From: UBA7672 sp038326205
Lineage (GTDB): Bacteria > Pseudomonadota > Alphaproteobacteria > Caulobacterales > Hyphomonadaceae
Length of the DNA: 64,000 nt
Assembly (NCBI GenBank): GCA_038326205.1
Contig: JBBQJV010000012.1
Span: 1-64,000 of the forward strand
Direction of reading: 5' to 3'
The notes below the pieces were generated by a model. The model did no database searches. It was not told the DNA's origin and worked only from the letters and a program-made list of their open reading frames with translations. Shown in pieces: positions 44,205 through 52,935 of the stretch. The position numbers were made by a program, and so were the translations under genes. Positions within the stretch are counted from its first letter, which is position 1; the number at the start of each line of letters is the position of its first letter.

Positions 44205-44759
44205 CTAACTCGGAGGTCCGTAGATCAGCTTCCCGCTCGTCGCGTACGCGCGCAACACCTCCGCGCCCTCTTCCCGCAACAACCCGTCCACGAACACCAC
44301 GCCCCGCGCCGCCAACTCTGCGCGCAGCTCTCGCGTGCCCGCCCCCTCGGAGAACCCCACCGCCTCCGCGTCTACCTTCAGCGCCGCCGAGACGATGCGT
44401 TTGATGCCCGACCAGTGCAGCGCGCCGAGGCACATGATGCACGGCTCGCACGAGGTGAAGAGCGTCAGCGCCGCGCCGCCCGCCAGCTTGTCCGCAGCGA
44501 GACTGATAGCGACTGTCTCGGCATGGAGCACCGGATTGCCCGTCGGCGACACGAGGTTCACGCCGACGCTCACAATCTCTCCTGTCGAATCGGCCCGCAC
44601 GACAGCCCCGAACGGACCCCCGCTTGCCCGCGCGACATTTTCACCGGCGACCGCGATTGCGAACCGCATGCAGGCCGCGTCGGACGCGGGCGCGACCGGC
44701 AGCGGTAGTCCCGCCAGCCAGTCCGGCAGGCGAAACTCGGCGCCCAGCTTCACCACCAT
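44205..44759 (-). CDS. Nucleoside/CMP-dCMP-type deaminase
   Basis: The 184-residue enzyme has the deaminase zinc site: HAETVAIS (HAE) and SCEPCIMCLGALHWSG (PCxxC). Such enzymes remove the amino group from guanine, cytosine or related compounds. The start at 44759 is fixed by GGAGGAGG about 6 bp upstream. Further upstream open frame to 44840 is not needed. The substrate cannot be told from the motifs. Confidence 0.88.
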   Translation of the reverse strand: MVVKLGAEFRLPDWLAGLPLPVAPASDAACMRFAIAVAGENVARASGGPFGAVVRADSTGEIVSVGVNLVSPTGNPVLHAETVAISLAADKLAGGAALTLFTSCEPCIMCLGALHWSGIKRIVSAALKVDAEAVGFSEGAGTRELRAELAARGVVFVDGLLREEGAEVLRAYATSGKLIYGPPS

Positions 44760-44888
44760 CACACCTCCTCCAGCCCTCGCGATGGCCGAATTATGGGCCG
44801 AATCGCGCACACGACGCCGAATCACCCGCCGTAGCTGCACCTGTCACAAATCTCGGCCACTGACGCTCAAGGAAGCCTACGCCTACTA

Positions 44889-45160
44889 ATGGGTGCGGAT
44901 TCTGAACGGTTGTTGCCAACCCACTGACCGCCCGCAATATTTTATTTACACGCTCAACCTATGGACCTATACACATCGCGCCGGCGGACATCGGCTCGAG
45001 GCTCTGCGCCTTGATTCCACGTGGCGTCTGAACTTCCCAAGTTAGCCTGAGTTTCAGGTGGGGTTTGGATGACGTGTGCGGGTTGAGAGGCAGACTTAAC
45101 GAGTCAAAGATCCGTACTAACGCCGGATTGGGTTTAACAACTAACAGGGGTGTACGTGAA
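44889..45160 (+). promoter_or_regulatory. Long leader of the ornithine decarboxylase gene
   Basis: About 270 bp without a convincing gene lie before the decarboxylase. The second half (45000-45160) is rich in short TTAAC/AACGCC-like motifs. An RNA element called speF is known upstream of ornithine decarboxylase genes in alphaproteobacteria, and this leader is in the right place. I did not verify its structure. Confidence 0.35.
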
Positions 45161-46378
45161 TTGCTCACGTTTCATACGCCCCTGGACCTGGTCCGGGAAC
45201 GACTCCCTGAGCTGCCTGTCGCATGCGTGCGACCGGAGCGGGTGTCGATAGCGGCTACTTGGTTCAGGGATAATTTTCCGGGCGACGTCCTGTACGCTGT
45301 GAAGGCGAACCCTTCGCTGTGGGCGCTGGATGCGGTCTATGCGACCGGCCTGCGCTGGTTCGACGTTGCCTCCGAGAACGAGATCAAGCTCATCGCGTCG
45401 CGTTATCCGGACGCGAAGATGGCGTTCATGCACCCAGTGAAGTCGCGCAAGGCTATTGAGCGCGCTTACTTCGAGCATGGCGTCCGCGTCTTCTCGCTCG
45501 ATTGCGAGGCGGAGCTTGAGAAGATCGTCGCCGCTACCCAGCGCGCCGACGACCTCACACTCATTGTGCGACTTGCGGTCAACAACTCCGACGCGCTTTA
45601 CGCGCTGTCGAACAAGTTCGGCGTGAGCGAAGAGGATGCCCCGGCCCTGCTGCGCAAGGCGCGCGGCTTTGCCGACAATCTCGGCGTCTCCTTCCACGTC
45701 GGTTCGCAATGCATGAACCCGTCCGCCTATCGCGACGCGATGGAGCTGGCTTCGCGTATCATCCGTGAAGCGGGCGTCATCCTCGATGTCGTCGACGTCG
45801 GCGGCGGTTTCCCGTCAGCCTACCCGGGCATGACGCCTCCGGACCTTGAGCTCTACGTCAAGGTCATCAAGGAGGTGTTCGAGGAAATGCCGGTCGCCAT
45901 GAACGCCCAGCTGTGGTGCGAACCCGGCCGCGCGCTCGTTGCTGAAAGCACGTCCATCCTCGCTCGCGTTGAGCTGGTGAAGGACGGCGCCCTGCACATC
46001 AACGACGGCTCTTACGGCAACCTGTTCGACGCCGCTCACTGCAAGTGGCCCTTCCCCGTGAAGGCTCACCGTGCCGATGGCGCGTTCGAGGGCGGCGAGC
46101 AGCCGTTCAAGCTCTACGGACCGACCTGCGACTCGCTGGATGCAATGGAAGGACCGTTCGTCCTCCCCGCCGACATTCGCGAAGGCGACTACATCGAGTT
46201 CGGCATGCTCGGCGCCTATGGCGTCGCTATGCAAACTCGGTTCAATGGTTTTGGCGAGACGGAGGACGTCGCCGTCCAGGACCTGCCGTGGACCTCGATG
46301 TACGGCCCGCTCGTGGTCGAGAAGCCAGCCCGTCGCGTCGGCCGCAAGGCCCCGCGCCGTCTCAAGGTCGTGCGGTAG
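45161..46378 (+). CDS. Ornithine/lysine/diaminopimelate-type decarboxylase
   Basis: This fold-type III PLP enzyme has the PLP-lysine in DVLYAVKANPSLW, HPVKSRKAI, SFHVGSQCMN, the glycine-rich phosphate site VVDVGGGFPSAYPG, WCEPGRALV and the active-site CDSLD near the end. The CDSLD pattern favours ornithine (or ornithine/lysine) decarboxylase, giving putrescine. The start is unclear: homologs begin near LTFHTPLDLV, which points to TTG 45161; an in-frame TTG at 45065 would add 32 residues. It is followed by a terminator and then by the deoxyhypusine-synthase-like gene. Confidence 0.9.
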   Translation: MLTFHTPLDLVRERLPELPVACVRPERVSIAATWFRDNFPGDVLYAVKANPSLWALDAVYATGLRWFDVASENEIKLIASRYPDAKMAFMHPVKSRKAIERAYFEHGVRVFSLDCEAELEKIVAATQRADDLTLIVRLAVNNSDALYALSNKFGVSEEDAPALLRKARGFADNLGVSFHVGSQCMNPSAYRDAMELASRIIREAGVILDVVDVGGGFPSAYPGMTPPDLELYVKVIKEVFEEMPVAMNAQLWCEPGRALVAESTSILARVELVKDGALHINDGSYGNLFDAAHCKWPFPVKAHRADGAFEGGEQPFKLYGPTCDSLDAMEGPFVLPADIREGDYIEFGMLGAYGVAMQTRFNGFGETEDVAVQDLPWTSMYGPLVVEKPARRVGRKAPRRLKVVR

Positions 46379-46400
46379 TCAATCCGTCACAAAATGGAAG

Positions 46401-46434
46401 CGCGGGCCGAATAAACTCCGGCCCGCGTTTTTCT
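46401..46434 (+). terminator. Terminator after the decarboxylase
   Basis: CGCGGGCC pairs with GGCCCGCG around an 11-nt loop, followed by TTTTTCT. Confidence 0.9.
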
Positions 46435-46523
46435 ATTTAAAACCGTCTGTACGCTGCTATATCCCCGCCAAACCAGGCTGGCCGTCGCCCTTCTGACGTC
46501 CTCACTTCTGGAGTTAAAATCCA

Positions 46524-47612
46524 ATGGCCACCAAACCGATCGCCAAAGCCGCGCCCGTCAAAGCGGTCGCGAAGAAGCGCAACAACACCAAGGCGCAACT
46601 GCTCGGTAAAACTGTCGAGCACGTCGACATGACGTCGTTCGACGCGCGCCCGATCATCGACTCGATGCGCAAGATGTCGTTCTCCTCGCGGGACACGGCC
46701 AGAGCTGCTGACATCTTCAACATGGCGCTGAAGGAAAAGGGCTGCTCGACCTGGTTGATCCTCGCCGGCTCCACCTCGGCGGGCGGCTGCATGCACGTTT
46801 ATCGCGACATGGTGAAGTTCGGCATGATCGACGCGATCGTCGCCACGGGCGCCTCTATCGTCGACATGGATTTCTTCGAAGCCCTCGGCTTCAAGCATTA
46901 TCAGGCTGCCGGCGCAGTCGACGACAACGTCCTACGCGAGAACTACATCGACCGGATCTACGACACCTATATCGACGAGGAAGAACTCCAGGCGTGCGAC
47001 CACACGATCCTCGAACTCGCCAACGCGCTCGAGCCGCGTGGCTACTCGTCCCGTGAATTCATCCACGAGATGGGCAAGTGGCTGGCTGATGGCAACGCCA
47101 AGAAAAAGGGGTCGCTGATCCAGACCTGCTACGAAGAAGGCGTGCCGATCTTCTGCCCGGCCTTCGTCGACTCTTCCGCTGGCTTCGGTCTTGTCAAACA
47201 CCAGAAAGAACGCGCCAAGGCCAAGAAGCCCTACCTGATGATCGACGCAGTCGCAGACTTCCGCGAACTGACCGATATCAAGATCGCGGCGGGAACCACC
47301 GGCCTCTTCATGGTCGGCGGCGGCGTGCCGAAGAACTTCGCGCAGGACACGGTCGTCTGTGCCGAGATTCTCGGCGTCGAAGCCGAAGTCCACAAATACG
47401 CGGTGCAGATCACCGTTGCCGACGTACGCGATGGCGCATGCTCGTCCTCGACCCTGAAAGAAGCCGCCTCTTGGGGCAAGGTGTCGACCACGCACGAACA
47501 GATGGTCTTCGCTGAGGCCACCACCGTCGTGCCCCTGATCGGATCCGACGCCTATCATCGCGGCGCCTGGAAGAACCGCAAGAAGCCGAAATGGGCCAAG
47601 CTGTTCGAATAA
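46524..47612 (+). CDS. Deoxyhypusine-synthase-like enzyme
   Basis: The 362-residue protein matches the deoxyhypusine synthase family: LILAGSTSAGGCMHVYRDMV, IVATGASIVDMDF, PIFCPAFVDSSAGF and EAASWGKVSTTH, where K319 corresponds to the lysine that carries the aminobutyl intermediate. Bacteria lack eIF5A, and many bacterial relatives act as homospermidine synthases or related aminobutyl transferases using putrescine or spermidine. Placement directly after ornithine decarboxylase supports a polyamine role. A Lys/Ala-rich N-terminal 25 residues is unusual. Confidence 0.92.
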   Translation: MATKPIAKAAPVKAVAKKRNNTKAQLLGKTVEHVDMTSFDARPIIDSMRKMSFSSRDTARAADIFNMALKEKGCSTWLILAGSTSAGGCMHVYRDMVKFGMIDAIVATGASIVDMDFFEALGFKHYQAAGAVDDNVLRENYIDRIYDTYIDEEELQACDHTILELANALEPRGYSSREFIHEMGKWLADGNAKKKGSLIQTCYEEGVPIFCPAFVDSSAGFGLVKHQKERAKAKKPYLMIDAVADFRELTDIKIAAGTTGLFMVGGGVPKNFAQDTVVCAEILGVEAEVHKYAVQITVADVRDGACSSSTLKEAASWGKVSTTHEQMVFAEATTVVPLIGSDAYHRGAWKNRKKPKWAKLFE

Positions 47613-47635
47613 GCTGAACGACGACGCGCAAGAGA

Positions 47636-47667
47636 AAGCCCGCGCCGATATCGGGCGGGCTTTTTTG
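47636..47667 (+). terminator. Terminator after the deoxyhypusine-synthase-like gene
   Basis: AAGCCCGC pairs with GCGGGCTT and is followed by TTTTTT. Confidence 0.9.
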
Positions 47668-47692
47668 CGCACCCCACGATCGCTCGGCGAGG

Positions 47693-48085
47693 CGGCCCCT
47701 TCCCCTCTAGGCGTCGGATGAAATTCCAGCAGGTGTCATCGAAGTCGAAGAACTTCACCGGCCCCATCGCCTCCGGTTCAATCTTGCAGGCAACGCCCGC
47801 CGGCATGAGCCGCTCATGCTCTGTGTTGATGTCGGCGGCATGGGGTTGCGTCAGTGGAATGCCCTTCGCGTACAGATCCTTCTGCAACGCGCCTGCGGAC
47901 TGCACGCCGATCGGTTCGAGCAACAGTTACACGCCTTCGGGCGCATCCGGAGCCACCAGCGTGAGCCATGACGGCCCCTCCCATGGGAATGTCTGCTTGA
48001 TCTGGAAACCGAGCTTCGCCGTGTAGAGCGACCGCGACCGGTTCTGGTCAGCGACCATGATACTGGTGAGCTTCACCGAGATCAT
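47693..48085 (-). pseudogene. VOC (glyoxalase-like) gene with nonsense codon
   Basis: From ATG 48085, preceded by AGGAGAA, the frame gives a normal VOC N-terminus (MISVKLTSIMVADQNRSRSL). It hits TAA at 47927-47929 after APDAPEGV. The same frame continues with LLEPIGVQSAGALQKDLYAK and FFDFDDTCWNF, the rest of the domain. Relatives have Glu at the stop position, so a single G-to-T change (GAA to TAA) would explain it. The C-terminal end also reads on towards the neighbouring terminator, so the 3' limit is approximate. Confidence 0.75.
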
Positions 48086-48243
48086 CGAAATTTTCTCCTG
48101 TCCTGCCTGCCGTAAAGTGAACCGCGCCGCCGCCACGCCGAGCCAATCATGGCGCCGCCGCTCTGTCGGCAGGTGATGCGCGCCCGCTTGCGGATGTCAC
48201 GCCCGGCGCGCAAGTTTCGGCAATAGAGGACGGAGGACATCCC

Positions 48244-48615
48244 ATGATCGGCTACGTGATGCTTGGCACCAACGACTACGCGAAGGCGCTCGACTTCTAC
48301 GACAAAGTGCTTGCCCCCATAGGCGGGAAGCGCGCGATGGATTTCGGATCCAGCACGGCCTACAGCAGTGGGCAGGGCCCGATGCTGGCCGTGGCGCAGC
48401 CTTACAACAAATCCGCCGCCAGCTTCGGCAATGGCACAATGGTCGCGCTGCAAATGCCGTCCAAGGAAAAAGTCCACGAAGTATACGACGCCGCGATGGC
48501 TAACGGCGCCACCGACGAAGGCCCCGCAGGTCCGCGTGGCGACACGTTCTACGCCGGCTATTTCCGCGATCTCGACGGCAACAAGCTGTGCGCGTTTTAC
48601 GCCCCTGGAATGTAG
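48244..48615 (+). CDS. VOC-family protein
   Basis: The 123-residue single-domain protein has the beta-alpha-beta-beta-beta pattern of glyoxalase/bleomycin-resistance proteins: MIGYVMLGTNDYAKALDFYD at the start and AGYFRDLDGNKLCAFYAP at the end, where the metal-site glutamate is replaced by Asn/Lys. That makes a classical glyoxalase I activity unlikely. GAGG lies upstream of the ATG. The next gene is a close paralog. Confidence 0.85.
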   Translation: MIGYVMLGTNDYAKALDFYDKVLAPIGGKRAMDFGSSTAYSSGQGPMLAVAQPYNKSAASFGNGTMVALQMPSKEKVHEVYDAAMANGATDEGPAGPRGDTFYAGYFRDLDGNKLCAFYAPGM

Positions 48616-48691
48616 CCTTGAGGGGCATGTGAACCTTGCCCCGGCCGCGCCGACATGATTCCTTCCCTGCCAATGCAGGGAAGGCATTTTC

Positions 48692-49057
48692 ATGATCGGC
48701 TACACCACTATCGGCGCCCAGGACATCGACAAGGCGCTTGCCTTCTATGACGCGCTGCTGGCCGAACTCGGCGGCAAGCGCGTTATGGAAACAAAAAACG
48801 GGCAGCTCTACGGCTTTGCGCAGGGCCCGCTGTTCGGGGTCACCAAACCCTATGACGGCGCCAACCAGCATGGCGGCAATGGCAACATGATCGCCCTGCG
48901 CTGCCCGTCTTCCGAAAGGGTCGATCTGCTTCACGCCAAGGCGCTCTCTCTCGGCGGCAAGGATGAAGGCGCCCCCGGCGATCGCGGCGGCGGCTTCTAC
49001 GGCGCCTATTTCCGCGACCTCGACGGCAACAAGCTCTGCGTCTTTACGATGGGGTGA
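48692..49057 (+). CDS. VOC-family protein, tandem paralog
   Basis: The 121-residue protein is a clear paralog of its upstream neighbour: MIGYTTIGAQDIDKALAFYD and GAYFRDLDGNKLCVFTMG align with it throughout. They lie 76 bp apart. The region between shows a short hairpin around AATGCAGGGAAGGCATT. Tandem duplication is the simplest origin. Confidence 0.85.
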   Translation: MIGYTTIGAQDIDKALAFYDALLAELGGKRVMETKNGQLYGFAQGPLFGVTKPYDGANQHGGNGNMIALRCPSSERVDLLHAKALSLGGKDEGAPGDRGGGFYGAYFRDLDGNKLCVFTMG

Positions 49058-49452
49058 GACGTGTTCAGACCGACGCGACAGCATCGGTCTGACAAATTGG
49101 TCTGGTGGACAAAATCGAGCGTCGAACGCCGGAGCGCAAGCTACGGCCGGGCGGAGACAGCGCAAACTGAACGGGCGTCGCGCGTCATGTGGCGAGGGGG
49201 CGAAAGCTGAACGAGGGCGGCAGTCCGGCGCAGGTGAGACGATCGATCGAAATGGCCCAAATCCGCTATTGCGTGGTCAGGCCGGGGCGTTTCGCCAAAC
49301 GTTAGCGGCGGGTGGATTTCTCTGGCTCAAGCTATGGACGCACGGCAGATTGGGAGATGATGTGATCGACGATCGCAAGTCACATGGCAGGCTCCAAAAG
49401 GCCTCCCGCCTTTGACGACGTTGTCTGCGTTCGATGAAAAAGGAACATGTCC
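49058..49452. other. 395-bp gap without a recognised gene
   Basis: The gap starts with a hairpin (CAGACCGA/TCGGTCTG, about 49078-49103), which may end the VOC transcript although no T-run follows. The rest shows short frames with stops on both strands, and I see no gene or RNA in it. Confidence 0.4.
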
Positions 49453-49875
49453 ATGGCCGCTGGGACTTCCGCCAAAGTCAAAGGAACGCCGGACGATCCA
49501 TGGATTCTCAAGACGCCGCCGCTTACGTCTGACTTCACCATGCATCGCGACGTGCTGGACGGGAAGGCCATACTCGTTTGCACGGTCGGCAAGACGGTGC
49601 TCCGCTATGACGCCAGTTGTCTCGACGATCTTCACGCAATGCTGAAGAAGCATGGTGACTGGATGGAGCTTGGCTCTGCGGACGAGCAGAAGGAGGTCAA
49701 GACCGGAACTGTCGAAGCCTGGGGTCGTTCGCCCGCAAATCCAGTCGGCGGCTGGTACGGTTTGAAGAAAGGCCTGCGGGGGCGTTTCGGCATGTATGTG
49801 CCGCCATTGATGGAAGCACTTGGACTGGCCGAAGTCGAGCACAACCCCAAGGGCAACAGAATGCGAGCGCTCTAG
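49453..49875 (+). CDS. Conserved hypothetical protein
   Basis: The 140-residue protein reads GTPDDPWILKTPPLTSDFTM near the start, then DDLHAMLKKHGDWMELGSAD and NPVGGWYGLKKGLRGRFGMY. It looks like a well-conserved small cytoplasmic family of unknown function. The first ATG could be 49447 or 49453. No signal or membrane segments. Confidence 0.7.
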   Translation: MAAGTSAKVKGTPDDPWILKTPPLTSDFTMHRDVLDGKAILVCTVGKTVLRYDASCLDDLHAMLKKHGDWMELGSADEQKEVKTGTVEAWGRSPANPVGGWYGLKKGLRGRFGMYVPPLMEALGLAEVEHNPKGNRMRAL

Positions 49876-50039
49876 GCGACCAGCGCATGGGCGTGCGTCG
49901 CCTTCTGATGCGACTTCCAGCGGCTCGGGTCAAAGGGAGGGAGGTCCGTTTCCCATCCGGATCTGTCCGCTCGCTTCGGCCAGACCTAGCGGCTCGTCCT
50001 CATCGGCGTGCGCGGGAACGTTCCGGCGACGCCAGCCGT

Positions 50040-50567
50040 TCAGCGCGGCAGCAGGCCATCGCGCAACCACCAGATGTCGGCGGTTGGTACATCGGTCGGC
50101 TCGACGGCGGGGCTCGCGACCTTCATCGCCATGTCGATCAGTTCCTGCCGCTCCGGCGGCTTCAGCGCATGCGTCCAGATCGGCAGGAAGCGCCGCACGA
50201 TCTCGGCCGTATCGGCCACCTGGCCGGACGCCCACGCAGCGAACGCCATCGCGTCTTCGCGATCCTGTTTGGTCATTCTGCATACGGTCTCCAGCATCGT
50301 GTCGATCTTATCTTCGTCGGTCAGCGTGACCGGACGGCGGAGCGCTGTGAGACTGTAGAGCAATGTCGCCACCGCCCTGCCAGGCGTGTCGACGCCCGCA
50401 AGAACCGACTGATCCGAGCGTTGCCTGAATCGCTCACGGCTGATCATGCCACGCGCCTTGCCGGCCACTTCGATCACGCTGTCGGCTGCGCCCTTTAACT
50501 GCTGGGCGCGAAACCACGAGAAACCGATGCCGCCGGGTATCGTGGCGATCAACGCAATAATTGCCAT
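50040..50567 (-). CDS. Hypothetical membrane-anchored protein
   Basis: The 175-residue product begins with one hydrophobic segment (MAIIALIATIPGGIGFSWF). An all-helical soluble part follows (TLTDEDKIDTMLETVCRMTK, EDAMAFAAWASGQVADTAEI, PPERQELIDMAMKVA), with spacing reminiscent of TerB-like domains. No firm family. ATG 50567 follows GGGGGGA, which fixes the start. Confidence 0.6.
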   Translation of the reverse strand: MAIIALIATIPGGIGFSWFRAQQLKGAADSVIEVAGKARGMISRERFRQRSDQSVLAGVDTPGRAVATLLYSLTALRRPVTLTDEDKIDTMLETVCRMTKQDREDAMAFAAWASGQVADTAEIVRRFLPIWTHALKPPERQELIDMAMKVASPAVEPTDVPTADIWWLRDGLLPR

Positions 50568-50694
50568 GACGTCCCCCCGCCGTATCAATGCGGCCCACCA
50601 CCTCTCGATTAGTGCGGCGAGCGCGAGCCCGGGTCAAACCTTGGCGCGCGCGCCGGCTCGGCCTAGTCTCCGCCAACGCACACGGGAGCTAGCC

Positions 50695-50961
50695 ATGCCG
50701 CTTCACGCCCAGATCGCCTGCATCGGCGGCAACGGCCTTTTTGCCCTGATGTTCGTGATCGCCGCACAAGGCACACTCACCACCGGCGACTTCGGGCTGG
50801 GCATGTTCCTGGTGATACTCGCAGCGGCGGCAGGCTATACCTGTTGGGTGCTGGTGAAGTTCCGACACTATCTCTCGGCCGAAGCCTCGATCGAGCGCGA
50901 GCTCCACGTCGAGAAACTGCAGCTCGAGATCGATGCGCTGAAAGCCAGGCTCCCGACGTGA
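50695..50961 (+). CDS. Small membrane protein with coiled-coil tail
   Basis: The 88-residue protein has two membrane helices (LFALMFVIAAQGTL, MFLVILAAAAGYTCWVLV) and a charged helical tail (ERELHVEKLQLEIDALKARL) suited to a coiled coil. GGGAG lies 9 bp upstream of ATG 50695. Family not recognised. Confidence 0.55.
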   Translation: MPLHAQIACIGGNGLFALMFVIAAQGTLTTGDFGLGMFLVILAAAAGYTCWVLVKFRHYLSAEASIERELHVEKLQLEIDALKARLPT

Positions 50962-51073
50962 AGCCACATCGCTGAAAGGCAGACACCCGGAAAGCAGACG
51001 GGCCACACATCGCTGTGCAGCCCGCCTTAGTGTTCAATTGAACAGTTCGTTGGATCAGGGAGTAAGGCAGCTA

Positions 51074-51883
51074 TCAGTCGCCCGCGAGCGCGCCTTGCTT
51101 GCGAGCGAGGCTGTCCAGCGCAGAGCGTGCTTCGGTGTCGCCACCGCCAGCTGCTTCGCCATCGGCATTCGGCCCGCCTTCAGGGCTCCGCCGGCGTCCG
51201 CGCCGACGACGACCACGGCCAGCGCCGGCTTCCTGGCCATCTTCCGAGCCTTGAGCGTCCTGCGGCTGGGCTTCCCCAGTTTGGACGTCACGGGCCTGAG
51301 TATCACGGGCCTGAGTATCACGGGCCTGAGCGTCACGCGGCTGAACGTCACGCCTTTGACCTTCACGGTTTGACGGCGCGGCTTCCTGACGATCATCGCC
51401 ATCGGCGTCGTCGTCCCCATCATCCGCATCATTGCTGCTGTGGTTGTTGTTCTGATTGTGCGTGTTACTGTGGCCGATATTGGCGTGGTTGCCTTGCTCG
51501 TGAGAGCGCATCGAGTCCGACTGATCGCCGTTGCCGCCATTGCCATCGTTCTGCTGCGAGCCGCCGTCTTCCATCGAAGACTGCGCCTGCAGGCCGGCTT
51601 CCTGCTGTTGCAGCAGACGCTCACGCGGCATCGATGCCGCCATCACGCGATAATAATGTTCGGCATGCTGGAGGTACGTCTCGTACCTCACACGATCGCC
51701 GCCCGACTGCGCGTCACGAGCGTACTGTGCGTACTTCTCGTAGATCTGCGCGGCAGTGCCCCGGATCTTTACATCCGGCCCATTGCTCTCGAGCGATCGG
51801 TTGCCGTGGTTATGGTTGTTGTTGCCACCACCACCACCGCCGCCACCGCCCGGCTTACGCCCGCGGCCACGCTGACGCTTCAT
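51074..51883 (-). CDS. DUF4167-domain protein
   Basis: The 269-residue protein opens with the DUF4167 pattern: RGRGRKPGGGGGG, then a Gly/Asn run, SLESNGPDVKIRGTAAQIYE and GGDRVRYETYLQHAEHYYRV. The rest is low-complexity (Gln, Asn, Asp, Arg), including a short QARDT repeat, and ends with an Ala/Glu/Gly tail. DUF4167 proteins are alphaproteobacterial and possibly RNA-binding. Lying next to the prmC gene is a usual context. I start at ATG 51883 after GGAAGG. Confidence 0.88.
   Translation of the reverse strand: MKRQRGRGRKPGGGGGGGGGNNNHNHGNRSLESNGPDVKIRGTAAQIYEKYAQYARDAQSGGDRVRYETYLQHAEHYYRVMAASMPRERLLQQQEAGLQAQSSMEDGGSQQNDGNGGNGDQSDSMRSHEQGNHANIGHSNTHNQNNNHSSNDADDGDDDADGDDRQEAAPSNREGQRRDVQPRDAQARDTQARDTQARDVQTGEAQPQDAQGSEDGQEAGAGRGRRRRGRRRSPEGGPNADGEAAGGGDTEARSALDSLARKQGALAGD
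51285..51350 (-). repeat. 15-bp in-frame tandem repeats in the DUF4167 gene
   Basis: About four copies of a 15-bp unit (plus strand CACGGGCCTGAGTAT and variants) encode repeated QARDT/V residues. Being a multiple of three, copy-number changes would keep the frame. Confidence 0.75.
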
Positions 51884-52074
51884 GTAACCTTCCCGGATCT
51901 TCAGTGTAGCGCCCCATTTGGACGGATTGCGGTCTGCCATTGCAGACCCAAACGGAGGCTGGCTGACTGCCCTGGAATTGGGATTCGCCTGCGGTCCGTA
52001 GTTTCAGACGCTAGCCTGTTTGGTTTGCTACGCCAAGCGATTTCCTGTGGTTTTTCTGGAGCCGGGCATCTGGT

Positions 52075-52935
52075 TTACAGGGTTCCCGCTGGCCTGCGAC
52101 CGAATGCAGCGCGTTCGATCCCCGCCAGATCCCGCATTATCTCCACCTGTTCCAGGCCCGCCCGCGCCAACAGGTGGCTTATCGCGAGAGATTGCCCGAG
52201 CCCGAATTCGAAGCCGATCCACCCGCCCGGCGCGAGCACATCGCTGACGCACGCAAGAATCGCCCGATAGGGTCCAAGCCCATCGCCCCCGGGCGTCAGC
52301 GCCAAATGCGGATCGTGATTAACCACCTCGCGCGCGAGCCCCTCCATCTCCACCGCCGGAATGTAGGGCGGGTTCGACAGCACCATGTCGCAAGCACGCC
52401 CAAGCTTCGCGTCCCATCCGCCTTCGATCATCTCCGCGCGCGCACTCACGCCCAGCGCCTCCGCATTGGCGCGCGCAACGCTCAGCGCCGCCGCTGAGAT
52501 ATCCACACCCACGCCATTTGCATCCGGCCGCTCCGCCAGCACCGACACCAGGATGCAGCCCGAGCCAACGCCAAGATCCAGCATGCGCCCCCCTCTCGGC
52601 AGCCGCGCAATGGCGACATCGACCAGCAGCTCCGTCTCCGAACGCGGATCGAGCACGTCCGGCGTCACACGGAACCGCCGCCCATAAAATTCGCGCCAGC
52701 CCCGGATACGCGACACCGGCTCACCGGCTTCCCTCCGGCGCACGGCAGCTTCGAACGCAGTCAGCCCCAACGAATCGACATCATCCGTCTCGCGCAGGAT
52801 CACATCGACAGGCTCGACGCCCAACGCATGCGCCAGCAGCAACCGCACATCGCGTCGCGCGCCCTCGATGCCTGCCGCCCGCAACCGCACCGCAGCGTCC
52901 TGCATCACCTCGCGCCAGGTGCAGTGGACGCTCAT
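52075..52935 (-). CDS. prmC: Release-factor glutamine methyltransferase
   Basis: The 286-residue enzyme methylates the GGQ glutamine of peptide release factors. The N-terminal helical domain (LLAHALGVEPVDVI) is followed by the methyltransferase core, LDLGVGSGCILVSVLAE, VGVDISAAALSVARANAE and the catalytic NPPYIP with N188. The start overlaps the stop of the upstream TPR gene by 4 bp, so they are co-transcribed. In alphaproteobacteria prmC commonly adjoins the DUF4167 gene, as here. Confidence 0.95.
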   Translation of the reverse strand: MSVHCTWREVMQDAAVRLRAAGIEGARRDVRLLLAHALGVEPVDVILRETDDVDSLGLTAFEAAVRRREAGEPVSRIRGWREFYGRRFRVTPDVLDPRSETELLVDVAIARLPRGGRMLDLGVGSGCILVSVLAERPDANGVGVDISAAALSVARANAEALGVSARAEMIEGGWDAKLGRACDMVLSNPPYIPAVEMEGLAREVVNHDPHLALTPGGDGLGPYRAILACVSDVLAPGGWIGFEFGLGQSLAISHLLARAGLEQVEIMRDLAGIERAAFGRRPAGTL

